Shown here piece by piece: positions 6,783-15,289 of a stretch of DNA of 62,363 bases. The translations under genes were made by a program, and so were the position numbers. The notes beneath the pieces are model-generated. The model made no database searches and was not told the DNA's origin. It saw only the letters and a program-made list of their open reading frames with translations. Each line of letters begins with the position of its first letter. Positions within the stretch are counted from its first letter, which is position 1. The DNA is from Peptococcaceae bacterium (GTDB lineage Bacteria > Bacillota > Peptococcia > Peptococcales > Peptococcaceae), in assembly GCA_017547685.1 (NCBI GenBank), contig JAFYPD010000083.1, positions 1-62,363 on the forward strand, in the 5' to 3' direction.

Positions 6783-8783
6783 GTGAAACCTTTGTATAAA
6801 GAAAAATATCCTCATGTTTTTGAACCGTTAGTTGTTGGGAAGAACAAAAATATTATTTTTAAGAATAGAATTTTTCAGGCTCCGGTTGGTGTAGGGGCCA
6901 CTGGTGGCGGTGCTGATGACGGCAGAATGAATTTAATCGGTGTGGATTTTTGGACAGGGATTGCAAGGAGCGGTTTTGCTGCGTTTACTTTACCGATGGA
7001 AGTGCCTCATGACGGAAGCCATGAAGGGGTATACAATGTTGATGAGAGTAAACACAACTATATGAATATGCATCTGATGCAGCGGTCGATCCATGCGTAT
7101 GGCACAAAAAGTTTTGCAGAGCTGATTCATGGTGGCCCATGTATGATTCGGAAAGATATCCCTCTGGTTGGTGCGGATAATCGTATTTATAATGGTCGTC
7201 AGGTAAAAGGCATGGATCTGAAAGATATGGAAGAAGCTGTTGAATTATATGCGAAAGAAGCAAAACTTTGTGTCAGAGGCGGTTTTGATGGCATTATGCT
7301 TCACTTTGCGCATGGCTGGTTGCCGCATGATTTTCTATCTCCATTATCGAACCATCGTACCGATGAATTCGGTGGCTCTGTAGAAAATCGTTGCCGTTTT
7401 CCATTGATGATTTTAAAAGCTGTTCGAGAAGCTGTTGGTGATGATATCGTGATAGAATTGCGCCTGAACGGCAGCGATGATATGGACGGCGGTATTACAC
7501 CGGAGGATGCAGCACAGCAGGTATTAATTTTCCAGGACTATGCTGACCTGATTCATATTTCCTGTGGTACAAGAATTGATGTTACCAGCAGAACCACCCA
7601 GATGCCAACGAGCTTTTTCCAGGGGCCTCATAACGCGTATGCCAGTGAAATTGTGAAAAATACGCCAGGTGTAAAAATTCCGATTGGTACAGTAGGCGGA
7701 ATTTATAGCGCAGGGATTGCAGAAGAAGTATTGGCAAAAGGACAGGCCGATTATGTGTTGACAGCACGAAGTGCAATTGCTGACCCGGATTTCCTGATAA
7801 AAGTGCGAGAAGGGCGCGAGGAAGATATTCGTCCTTGTCTGAAATGTGACTTATGTTTAGACCATGGCCGTAGAAAATCTAAATTTGTGGGCAAAGAGTT
7901 GGTTATGGCTACAGATGTAAGTTTCGACCGTCGTTGTGCAGTTAACCCGTTAGGCATGCAGGGAGCAACGAAGAAAAGATTTCCTGCTGCAACCCGCAGC
8001 AAACAGATTGCCGTTGTTGGCGGCGGCGTTGCAGGGATGAATGCCGCGCTGAGTGCAGCCGACAGAGGGCATAAAGTAATGCTGTATGAAAAAACCGGAA
8101 AATTAGGCGGCCAGGCTCTGTTATCGGATGGGATGTGGTTTAAACAGGAAATGAAACTTTATCATGAATGGCTGGAACGCCAGGTGAAGAAACATCCGAA
8201 TATTTATATCATGATGAATACATCTGTAACTAGAGAAATGATGGAAGAATCTGATCCGGATGCTGTTATTGTGGCCGTAGGTGCTGAACAGTTTGTACCG
8301 CCGATTCCAGGTGTTGAAAAAGCAGTTATGTCTTTCGATGTTTTTGGAAACGAAGATAAATTAGGTAAAAAAGTTGCAATTGTTGGCGGTGGTTCTATTG
8401 GATGTGAATTGTCGATTCATTTATCAGGTATGGGTCATGAATGCACTGTTGTAGAAATGACACATTTTACCTGTGGTAATACTGAATTGACACTGCGGTT
8501 GTCAATCATGCAGTTTATGGAAAAGAATAATGTGACAACATATCTGGATACAAAGGTTGTTAGTATCGAAGACAATGGTATTTACGTTGAAGATGAAGAG
8601 GGAAAAACACGTTTCATCGAAGCGGATTCCGTAATCATCAGTGCCGGGACTCGAGCTAATACAAAAGAGAGAGAGCAGTTCATTGATGTAGCTTTTGACG
8701 TAATTAATGTCGGCGACTGCAAGCATGCATCAGATATTGCCCATGCCGTTGAAAGCGGTTATGACGCAGGTGCGATTCTGTAA
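6783..8783 (+). CDS. OYE-like FMN/[4Fe-4S]/FAD-NADH oxidoreductase, type A (enzyme 1)
   Basis: This 666 aa protein has the three-part build of 2,4-dienoyl-CoA reductase, 2-enoate reductase and trimethylamine dehydrogenase. An OYE-type FMN barrel (about 1-345) is followed by an iron-sulfur segment with CLKCDLC near residue 351 and a fourth Cys about 26 residues on. An FAD-binding fold (VVGGGVAGM near 410) and an NAD-binding fold (IVGGGSIG near 532) complete it. VVEM after the second nucleotide fold suggests NADH rather than NADPH. The barrel motif reads AHGWL, where relatives have AHGYL or EGYL, so the usual catalytic Tyr is Trp. I start it at GTG 6783, behind AAGGAG (6768-6773), because the paralogues begin with (M/V)KP-YKEKYPH. 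The substrate is unknown; reduction of an activated C=C bond is the main inference. Confidence 0.88.
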   Translation: MKPLYKEKYPHVFEPLVVGKNKNIIFKNRIFQAPVGVGATGGGADDGRMNLIGVDFWTGIARSGFAAFTLPMEVPHDGSHEGVYNVDESKHNYMNMHLMQRSIHAYGTKSFAELIHGGPCMIRKDIPLVGADNRIYNGRQVKGMDLKDMEEAVELYAKEAKLCVRGGFDGIMLHFAHGWLPHDFLSPLSNHRTDEFGGSVENRCRFPLMILKAVREAVGDDIVIELRLNGSDDMDGGITPEDAAQQVLIFQDYADLIHISCGTRIDVTSRTTQMPTSFFQGPHNAYASEIVKNTPGVKIPIGTVGGIYSAGIAEEVLAKGQADYVLTARSAIADPDFLIKVREGREEDIRPCLKCDLCLDHGRRKSKFVGKELVMATDVSFDRRCAVNPLGMQGATKKRFPAATRSKQIAVVGGGVAGMNAALSAADRGHKVMLYEKTGKLGGQALLSDGMWFKQEMKLYHEWLERQVKKHPNIYIMMNTSVTREMMEESDPDAVIVAVGAEQFVPPIPGVEKAVMSFDVFGNEDKLGKKVAIVGGGSIGCELSIHLSGMGHECTVVEMTHFTCGNTELTLRLSIMQFMEKNNVTTYLDTKVVSIEDNGIYVEDEEGKTRFIEADSVIISAGTRANTKEREQFIDVAFDVINVGDCKHASDIAHAVESGYDAGAIL

Positions 8784-8796
8784 TATCATATAAAAG

Positions 8797-8844
8797 TCAA
8801 AAAGCTGTGCAAATTGAACGAAATCAATTTGGCACAGCTTTTTG
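8797..8844 (+). terminator. Terminator hairpin after enzyme 1
   Basis: AAAGCTGTGC-AAATTGA pairs with TCAATTT-GGCACAGCTTT, followed by a T run. It ends only 28 nt before the GTG start of the next LysR gene, so it may separate or attenuate the two transcripts. Confidence 0.8.
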
Positions 8845-8871
8845 CTGATTAACTGGAAAGAGGTGAAAGAT

Positions 8872-9801
8872 GTGAATCTGGAAAGTATGAAATATTTTGT
8901 CACCACAGTTAATAACGGCTCTATTAATAAGGCTGCGAGAGAGTTGAATTTAACGCAGCCTGCCTTAAGTACAGCGATAAGTAAGATGGAAGATGAACTG
9001 GGTATCGTTTTGTTAAAACGATTTTACAACGGCGTTGTTCCAACGGAAGTAGGAGAAATTGTTTACAGAGAAGCGGAGCAGATTTTAGAAACCGTTCAGG
9101 ACTGGTACCAGTTGAAAAATACAGCAAATGACATAATTGATTTCTGCAACGTTCATATACTGGCAGTGCCAACCGCGTGTGCCTATCTGGCAAACACACT
9201 GGTGGAAAATATTCGCTCCCACAATCCGAACATCTGTGTACTGCTGCATGAATGTCAGCACAAATTAATGATGCGGCAACTTGCAGAAAGTAAAATGAAC
9301 ATCGGAATATTGTCCCTTTCTTCTTTTGATTTAACATTTTATAAAGACCATGTCATTCATCAGGGCTGGAGAATGGAAGTCTTGTATGAAGAAGAGCGGG
9401 AATTGTTTCTCAGTATAACAAACCCATTGGTTAAAAAAGATTATTTAACAATTGCCGATTTACAGAAACTGACATATGCGTGTTGTTCCAGAAACAGTGA
9501 TGCGATAACAGAGCAGTACAAAATTTATTTTAATAGAGAGTATTGTTATATGCTCAACAATTATTACAGTATTTTAGAAATGGTTGCCAAGGACAAGGCC
9601 GTAACGATTTTTCCGCCTAAGATTTTACAGGAAAATATATTTATTAAAAAAGGTATGTTAACATCAAAACCAATACAGGGAATCGCAACACGCGTTGTGT
9701 ATGTGCTGGTTTGTCCGTCTGATGAGATGATTTTAACGAAATGTGAGAAAAAAGTAATTAAATTAGTTAAAGATGAATTTTATAAGATGCAAAATAACTG
9801 A
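8872..9801 (+). CDS. LysR-family transcriptional regulator (regulator 2)
   Basis: This 309 aa LysR protein has the helix-turn-helix SINKAARELNLTQPALSTAI at about residues 16-35 and the usual effector-binding domain. I start it at GTG 8872, with GAGGTG 8 nt upstream, giving MNLESMKYF, which matches the normal LysR beginning. It lies between type A enzyme 1 and the TauE/SafE permease, on the same strand. The regulator at 21706 sits in the same position in the second module and shares QDWY, RLNN/MLNN and the lysine-rich C-terminal region. It probably controls neighbouring oxidoreductase or transporter genes; the effector cannot be read from the sequence. Confidence 0.9.
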   Translation: MNLESMKYFVTTVNNGSINKAARELNLTQPALSTAISKMEDELGIVLLKRFYNGVVPTEVGEIVYREAEQILETVQDWYQLKNTANDIIDFCNVHILAVPTACAYLANTLVENIRSHNPNICVLLHECQHKLMMRQLAESKMNIGILSLSSFDLTFYKDHVIHQGWRMEVLYEEERELFLSITNPLVKKDYLTIADLQKLTYACCSRNSDAITEQYKIYFNREYCYMLNNYYSILEMVAKDKAVTIFPPKILQENIFIKKGMLTSKPIQGIATRVVYVLVCPSDEMILTKCEKKVIKLVKDEFYKMQNN

Positions 9802-9870
9802 AATATAATTACAGATGATAACCGTTAAATCTGGCGACAGTTTATTGTGCTGCCGGGGAAGGAGCAGGAT

Positions 9871-10611
9871 ATGTTTTCGGATATTGAGTTGAATATAATT
9901 GCCGTATCTGCCTTTGCAGCAGTTCTGGCTGGTTTTGTGCAGCGTGTCAGTGGTTTTGCATTCGGAATCGTTTTTTTAAGTATATTACCCTATATTTTGC
10001 CTTATGGTGAGGCTGTTGTTATTTCCAAAATGTTATTACTGATAGTGAGTGTAAGTACAGCCTTTATCTATCGGAAAGATGTAAACTGGTCTATGGCGAA
10101 AATCATTATTCTCAGCCTCTGTGTTTTTGATTTTATTGGGATATTCGTATTAACACAGATTGACCTCAGTAATTTTAAATGCTATCTGGGGCTATTTCTG
10201 GCCTTGCTTGGCTGTTATGCGCTGTTTTTTAAGAAGAATTTTTCTTTTCAGCCAAGCCATAAGCTGTCAGTAGCCTTTGGTTCTATTACGGGTTTTTGCA
10301 GCGGGCTGTTCGGTGTTGGCGGTCCGTTTCTGGCCATGTACCTGAGCAATTCAAATCTCGGGAAAAACGTGTATTATGCAACAATGCAGTGTTCTGTTTT
10401 TGTTGTAATGTTTTTTGATGTTGTTATGCGTATTTCTCATGGGTTTGCAACAGAACAGGCGCTTAAAATAACTGTGTTAGCGCTGCCTTGCGCTTTTATC
10501 GGTACAATGCTGGGCACTGTTCTGTTTCGCAGACTGGATAGTGTATTTATCGGCAGGCTCGTCAATGTGATTATGATAATAAATGGTCTCAATATGTTTT
10601 TCAAAACCTGA
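9871..10611 (+). CDS. TauE/SafE-family membrane permease
   Basis: This 246 aa integral membrane protein has about eight hydrophobic segments. It carries the two-half pattern of TauE/SafE (DUF81) proteins, with GFVQRVSGFAFGI in the first half and GFCSGLFGVGGPFLAMYL in the second. Family members are thought to move sulfite, sulfonates or organosulfur anions, often outward, but direction and substrate vary. GGAAGGAG (9857-9864) sets the ATG at 9871; an upstream in-frame GTG at 9847 lacks a site. It is placed between LysR regulator 2 and type B enzyme 2, and this gene has no counterpart in the second module. Confidence 0.85.
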   Translation: MFSDIELNIIAVSAFAAVLAGFVQRVSGFAFGIVFLSILPYILPYGEAVVISKMLLLIVSVSTAFIYRKDVNWSMAKIIILSLCVFDFIGIFVLTQIDLSNFKCYLGLFLALLGCYALFFKKNFSFQPSHKLSVAFGSITGFCSGLFGVGGPFLAMYLSNSNLGKNVYYATMQCSVFVVMFFDVVMRISHGFATEQALKITVLALPCAFIGTMLGTVLFRRLDSVFIGRLVNVIMIINGLNMFFKT

Positions 10612-10778
10612 AAAGACATATATTATATAAATTTATATCTCCCAATAAAATAGTACGGATTAGGCAATGCACCCGTGAACTGATAAAATAAAAACAGAAC
10701 AACGCGAAAGATATAAAACCCGGGACGTATATTGATTCGCTGGCAAACAAATAGTGAGCTGAATAAGGAGGAGTTTTT

Positions 10779-12761
10779 ATGAAGCCTGTCTACAAACAAA
10801 AATATCCGCATTTATTTGAACCTATGTACGTTGGGAAAAACAAGGTCCGGTTTAATAACCGTGCATTGGTAGCGCCGATTGGTTCCGGTGCTACAGGCGG
10901 TGGGGAAGACAGTGACGGACGCATTAATACATTCGGTATTGAGTACTGGATGCGGTACATTCAAGGCGGATTTTCGGCAGTATGTTTACCAATGGAAGTG
11001 CCGATTGATGGCGGCCATGAACATATGTTTAATGTTAATCCGAAAACCTGTAATCAGATGAATTTCCATCGGCTGCAGCGTGCTGTTCATGCGTTTAACG
11101 GCCTCACATTTGCTGAATTCCTGCACTGTGGTCCGTATACTTATCTTCCTGGATATCCAAAACTCGCAGCTGACGATGAGCCAAAACTGGGAGCAAGAGC
11201 ATGTACCAGAGAAGACATTGACGAAATCTGCAAATTGTTTGCCCAGTATGCAACCTGGTTAAAAGCAGCTAAATTTGACGGTGTGTGCCTGCATTTTGCA
11301 CATGGCTGGTTATTTAACTATTTCCTTTCTCCTGCTACGAACCATCGTACAGATGAATTTGGCGGCAGTATTGAAAATCGCTGTCGTTTTCCATTAATGG
11401 TAATCAAAGCGGTAAGAGAAGCAGTAGGGGATGATCTGTTAATCGAGCTGCGTTTAAATGGCAATGATGAAGTGGAAGGCGGCATTACACCGGAAGAATG
11501 TGCAGAACAGGTTAAAATTTTTGAACCATATATTGATATGGTACACATAAGCTGTGCACATCGTCTGGATGCTTCCACCCGTCCAAAACAGTTCCCGACC
11601 GGATTCCAGATTATGGCGCATAATGCCTATGCCAGTGAGATTGTAAAAAAATCCGGCGTTAAAATTCCGGTAGGTGTTGTAGGCGGTATCTATGACCCGG
11701 AAGTAGCAGAAGAAGTTCTGGCAAAAGGGCAGGCTGACTATGTACTGATGGCTCGTTCGGCGATGGCTGACCCTGAAATTATTAAAAAGGCAAAAGAAGG
11801 CCGTGAAGATGATATCCGTCCATGCTTGCGTTGCAACTACTGTATGGACCATGGCCGTCGTGTAGCGATTTCAAAAGACCTGCATCTTCTGGAATCTCCT
11901 AGCTATGATCGCCATTGTATGACAAACCCGATGCAGTTCCAGAGTGCATCAAAATCCTGCATTAAACCGGCTGAAAGAGTGAAAAAAGTGGCTATTATTG
12001 GCGGCGGGGTTGCTGGTATGCAGGCTGCCATGAGCTGTGCGGATCGCGGTCATCTTGTAGTACTGTATGAAAAAACAGATAAATTAGGCGGCCAGGCACT
12101 TCTTTCTGATGGAATGTGGTTCAAACAGGAAATGAAAAAGTTCCATGAATATCTGGAACGTCAGGTAAAAAAACGCCAGAACATTACAATTGTTATGAAC
12201 ACAACGGCTACTCCTGAAATCATTGATGAGTTAGACCCAGATGCTGTTATTGTAGCGGTAGGGGCTGAACAGATTGTTCCGCCGATTCCTGGTATTGAAA
12301 AAGCAACAATGGCATTTGACGTGTTTGGTAATGAAGATAAAGTGGGTAAAAAAGTTGTTATTGTTGGCGGCGGTTCCATCGGGATTGAAGTAGGGATTCA
12401 TCTGAATGGTCTGGGCCATGAGTGCACAATCGTTGAAATGGGTGAATATATTGGCGCAAGATGCCAGTTAACCGAACGAACAGCATACTTAAATGCAATG
12501 AAAGAATATCATGTGGCTTCTATGGTGAACACATCCTGTATCGAAATTACGGATGAAGGTGCATGGGTGGAAAATCCAGAAGGCAAACAGTTATTAGAAG
12601 CAGATACGGTAATTATCTGTGCAGGTACAAAACCACTGGCTGAAGAAAGAGATAAATTTATTGATATTGCATTTGATGTAATTAATGTAGGCGACTGTAA
12701 AAAAGCATCCAGTATCGTTCACGCAGTACATTCCGGACATGATGCCGGCTTAACATTATAA
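10779..12761 (+). CDS. OYE-like FMN/[4Fe-4S]/FAD-NADH oxidoreductase, type B (enzyme 2)
   Basis: This 660 aa protein is a paralogue of enzyme 1 with the same domains: FMN barrel, iron-sulfur segment (CLRCNYC near residue 349, fourth Cys about 24 residues on), FAD fold (IIGGGVAGM near 405) and NAD fold (IVGGGSIG near 526). It belongs to a second subtype with GGEDSDGR, PIDGGHEHMFN and NPKTCNQMNFH, which it shares with enzyme 4. The barrel motif is again AHGWL with Trp in place of the usual Tyr. AAGGAGGAG precedes the ATG. No signal peptide is seen, so it should be cytoplasmic. Whether A and B types act alone, in sequence or as mixed oligomers is open. Confidence 0.88.
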   Translation: MKPVYKQKYPHLFEPMYVGKNKVRFNNRALVAPIGSGATGGGEDSDGRINTFGIEYWMRYIQGGFSAVCLPMEVPIDGGHEHMFNVNPKTCNQMNFHRLQRAVHAFNGLTFAEFLHCGPYTYLPGYPKLAADDEPKLGARACTREDIDEICKLFAQYATWLKAAKFDGVCLHFAHGWLFNYFLSPATNHRTDEFGGSIENRCRFPLMVIKAVREAVGDDLLIELRLNGNDEVEGGITPEECAEQVKIFEPYIDMVHISCAHRLDASTRPKQFPTGFQIMAHNAYASEIVKKSGVKIPVGVVGGIYDPEVAEEVLAKGQADYVLMARSAMADPEIIKKAKEGREDDIRPCLRCNYCMDHGRRVAISKDLHLLESPSYDRHCMTNPMQFQSASKSCIKPAERVKKVAIIGGGVAGMQAAMSCADRGHLVVLYEKTDKLGGQALLSDGMWFKQEMKKFHEYLERQVKKRQNITIVMNTTATPEIIDELDPDAVIVAVGAEQIVPPIPGIEKATMAFDVFGNEDKVGKKVVIVGGGSIGIEVGIHLNGLGHECTIVEMGEYIGARCQLTERTAYLNAMKEYHVASMVNTSCIEITDEGAWVENPEGKQLLEADTVIICAGTKPLAEERDKFIDIAFDVINVGDCKKASSIVHAVHSGHDAGLTL

Positions 12762-12805
12762 TGACACAAAATAATTTTACGTGTAAAACAATGGAATAAA
12801 CGATA

Positions 12806-12850
12806 AAGTGTCCCCGGTATGAGGCTGCATACTGGGGACACTTGCTGTTT
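12806..12850 (+). terminator. Terminator of enzyme 2
   Basis: AGTGTCCCC...GGGGACACT forms a strong stem of at least 9 bp (extended by TAT/ATA), followed by a weak T-rich tail (TTGCTGTTTT). Confidence 0.75.
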
Positions 12851-12950
12851 TACGCTGTGATTTTGGATTGACTAGAGCTGTTCCCGCAATTCTCGAGTCA
12901 GTCTTCCAATCCCGAAACACGAGATACCAAACATTTTTTGTTATTCTGAA

Positions 12951-13125
12951 GCAAAAGAATGGCGGGCTTTTGTGTCATTCTGAGGCTGCAGGCCGAAGAA
13001 TCTCTTGCGCAAATGGTCGCGTGCCTTTGGGGGGATCCTTCGCTGCGCTCAGGATGACATTTTAACGTTCAGAGTGATATTTTAACGTTCGGAGTGACAT
13101 TTTTGCGCTCAGGAGAATAGATTCT
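12951..13125. repeat. Dispersed intergenic repeat of the CTGAGCGCAGCGAAG class
   Basis: The stretch holds TGTCATTCTGAGGC, GCCGAAGAATCTC and GATCCTTCGCTGCGCTCAGG followed by ATGACA, then near-duplicate units of about 21 nt with AACGTTC(A/G)GAGTGA(T/C)AT. Motifs of this kind are widespread noncoding repeats in many Bacillota. The open frame running through it (12868-13065) is not a gene. Apart from this repeat and the flanking terminators, 12762-13317 holds nothing I can support. Confidence 0.75.
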
Positions 13126-13267
13126 TTCTGAATTTATTTACATGGTTTGTACAGTTTCCTATTAAGCCAAATGATGTGTCACCGAACTGTCACAATGTGT
13201 TACAGTGTTTATGGAGTGGCCAGGTGCGAACAATGCGCTACCATTTGGACTGAAACCCGAAGAAAAG

Positions 13268-13303
13268 AAATACCTCCCGGTTGCTATACCGAGAGGTATT
13301 TGT
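13268..13303 (-). terminator. Terminator of the SLC13 permease gene (minus strand)
   Basis: AATACCTC-CCGGT and ACCG-AGAGGTATT form a stem with an A run on the left (T run on the minus strand), 15 nt past the stop codon of the permease gene. Confidence 0.75.
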
Positions 13304-13317
13304 CAAGTGTCTGATTT

Positions 13318-14772
13318 TTAGAGCAGTAAAGAAGACAGTGGGTATACAAAACCGAAGCATACGATAACGGTAATGATGGAGAATACTAAACCCCATTTAT
13401 AAGGTTCTTTTCCAGGTACCCATTCGGTCTGAGCAAATAACAGGGAAGCTGTAGCACTTGCTGGAGGTGTACAATAACCCGCATTACAGCACAGTAATAA
13501 GCATGTCAGTAATACAAGCATGTTGGCACCGCTGGCCATACCGATAGATAACAGTATCGGTGTGATAATAGCCGCAACCGATTGATTGTTACCAATGTTA
13601 GTTAAGAACAATGCAAAACTACATAAAATAACAGTCAACATAAATGGGCTCTTACCAGCTACCACCGGTTCAATAATAACACCTAACCATGCCTGGATAC
13701 CGGTTGCAGGGTCAGAAACCGCTGCTGCTACAGTCATAGCACAGGCCAGAATGAAGATAACGCCCCAGTTAACGCCTTTGGAGAATAACTGCATCATATC
13801 CTGTCCATCTACAAAGCGCAATGCATACCAGCCTAAAACGGCCATTGCCACGATACCTGGAGTCCCCATCCCTTTCAGGAAACCGGAAATCGGTACGGAA
13901 GTAGGTACAAAGTTCGGAATCATAACGATAGCGATTACAGCACAGAAATATGCAAAAACAGCTTTCTGATATCTGGTCAGCGGTGGCATCTGACTCATAT
14001 CGATTATCTGAGATTCAATGGCAGATACATCCGGTTTGACAATAAATTTCATAATCAGGAATGTCAATGCAACAAAAATAATTGTAGTCAGGATAACGAT
14101 TAACATATACATTGCATAGTTAACCGGTTCGCCGCCTAATGCTTCATAACTGGAGAATACAACCAGAGGCAGTGATTTGTAAGGCAGCAGGATGTAAGAT
14201 GTACCACCGATTACAAATGCACCAATCATGGTAAAACAAGTCCACATATTTCCTGGTTTTAAATTGTAGATTCTAGAGATTTCGATGATTAACGGAATCA
14301 TAATCATGAAACCGGCAGTAGCAGTTACCATAAAGTAAATTACACAAGTGGCAATCCAGATTAAAATACTTAATACATAGGGTTTCCCCTGTGCAATTTT
14401 TCTGGAGGTAATCCAGCGCGCAACATATTCTGTAATCCCTGCACCACTGATGATGTTTGTGAACAGGAAGAAGAATAACATTAACATAACGTTGTTGTGA
14501 CCAAAACCTGTTTTGAATACGCCAGAAACAGTAGACCAGTCGCTTAAGCCCATAAATACAAGACCAAACAGAGATGGCCAGAAAATATCGCCTACAACAA
14601 GCCAGCCATAAACAACACCGAGGAATATACCTAAAATTTCTACGCCGACTGGTGTTAATGGCTCTACCGGGGTCACGACATACTTAAACCCGATCATAAT
14701 TGCAATCGTGATAATGGAGTTGATAACATATGCTGGTGTCAGCTTCGTTAATCGTTTATTTGCAGTTTCCAT
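13318..14772 (-). CDS. SLC13/DASS-type anion permease 1
   Basis: This 484 aa membrane protein has about 12-14 hydrophobic segments and resembles sodium-coupled di- and tricarboxylate or sulfate carriers (SLC13/DASS, ion transporter superfamily). The second half holds LTNIGNNQSVAAIITPILL, matching the family's second Asn-containing substrate/sodium loop, and the end has the TPPASATASLLFAQTEWVPG segment shared with its paralogue at 18066. I start it at the ATG at 14772, because AAGGAG abuts the earlier ATG (14781) with no spacing but lies 9 nt from this one. It faces the MFS gene at 15290 across a 517 nt control region rich in palindromes. The substrate is inferred to be an organic anion. Confidence 0.87.
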   Translation of the reverse strand: METANKRLTKLTPAYVINSIITIAIMIGFKYVVTPVEPLTPVGVEILGIFLGVVYGWLVVGDIFWPSLFGLVFMGLSDWSTVSGVFKTGFGHNNVMLMLFFFLFTNIISGAGITEYVARWITSRKIAQGKPYVLSILIWIATCVIYFMVTATAGFMIMIPLIIEISRIYNLKPGNMWTCFTMIGAFVIGGTSYILLPYKSLPLVVFSSYEALGGEPVNYAMYMLIVILTTIIFVALTFLIMKFIVKPDVSAIESQIIDMSQMPPLTRYQKAVFAYFCAVIAIVMIPNFVPTSVPISGFLKGMGTPGIVAMAVLGWYALRFVDGQDMMQLFSKGVNWGVIFILACAMTVAAAVSDPATGIQAWLGVIIEPVVAGKSPFMLTVILCSFALFLTNIGNNQSVAAIITPILLSIGMASGANMLVLLTCLLLCCNAGYCTPPASATASLLFAQTEWVPGKEPYKWGLVFSIITVIVCFGFVYPLSSLLL

Positions 14773-14792
14773 ATCGTTCATCTCCTTAAAAG

Positions 14793-15075
14793 ATAAATAT
14801 CATAGTGTCATAAATATCATAGTGTCTTTTGTTTTGAATTGTTTTGCATATTTTAAAATACCGGTATTTTAAATAGTGTTTATTGACAAAGATTAAAGCA
14901 GAACAAAGCCGGTTGATAAAAAATCATAGCTGTTTGACTTACACATAGCATAAACACTATTTATACTTTATTTATAACACGGGTTTAGATATTGGGGTAG
15001 CCCATGGGTTTTTATAACAAATTATAAATATTGAAAATAACATTCTCTTTCTGTGTTTATTACTGTGTTTATAAT
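14793..15075. promoter_or_regulatory. Divergent control region with palindromes and repeated GTGTTTAT motifs
   Basis: This is the core of the 517 nt gap between permease 1 (minus) and the MFS gene (plus). It contains a 17 bp direct repeat (ATAAATATCATAGTGTC at about 14793-14826), a 22 bp perfect palindrome centred on ATACCGGTAT (14852-14873), and an inverted repeat AAATAGTGTTTAT (14871-14883) / ATAAACACTATTT (14950-14962). GTGTTTAT recurs at about 15053-15060 and 15066-15073. Such spaced half-sites suggest regulator binding, plausibly by one of the nearby LysR proteins. No coding sequence is seen. Confidence 0.6.
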
Positions 15076-15289
15076 GGTATAGCGCGCTATAAATGCAGGC
15101 GGCTATCTGTAAACGATTTCTAAAACAGGGCAGGACCTGGCTGGCATATAAGTGAGAATTATAATGCCTTATAGAGAACAAAAAATTATGTAAAGGTAGA
15201 AATTATATTATACTTATACTATGCCTTCAGTCGGCTGATTACGAAGTATGAATATGGTATGGAAGAATTATTGCTATGGAGATGAGCCA

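Noticed and set aside
12868..13065. Frame of 65 codons after enzyme 2
   Set aside because: It is translation of the dispersed intergenic repeat; the ending GGSFAALRMTF is the usual product of that repeat.
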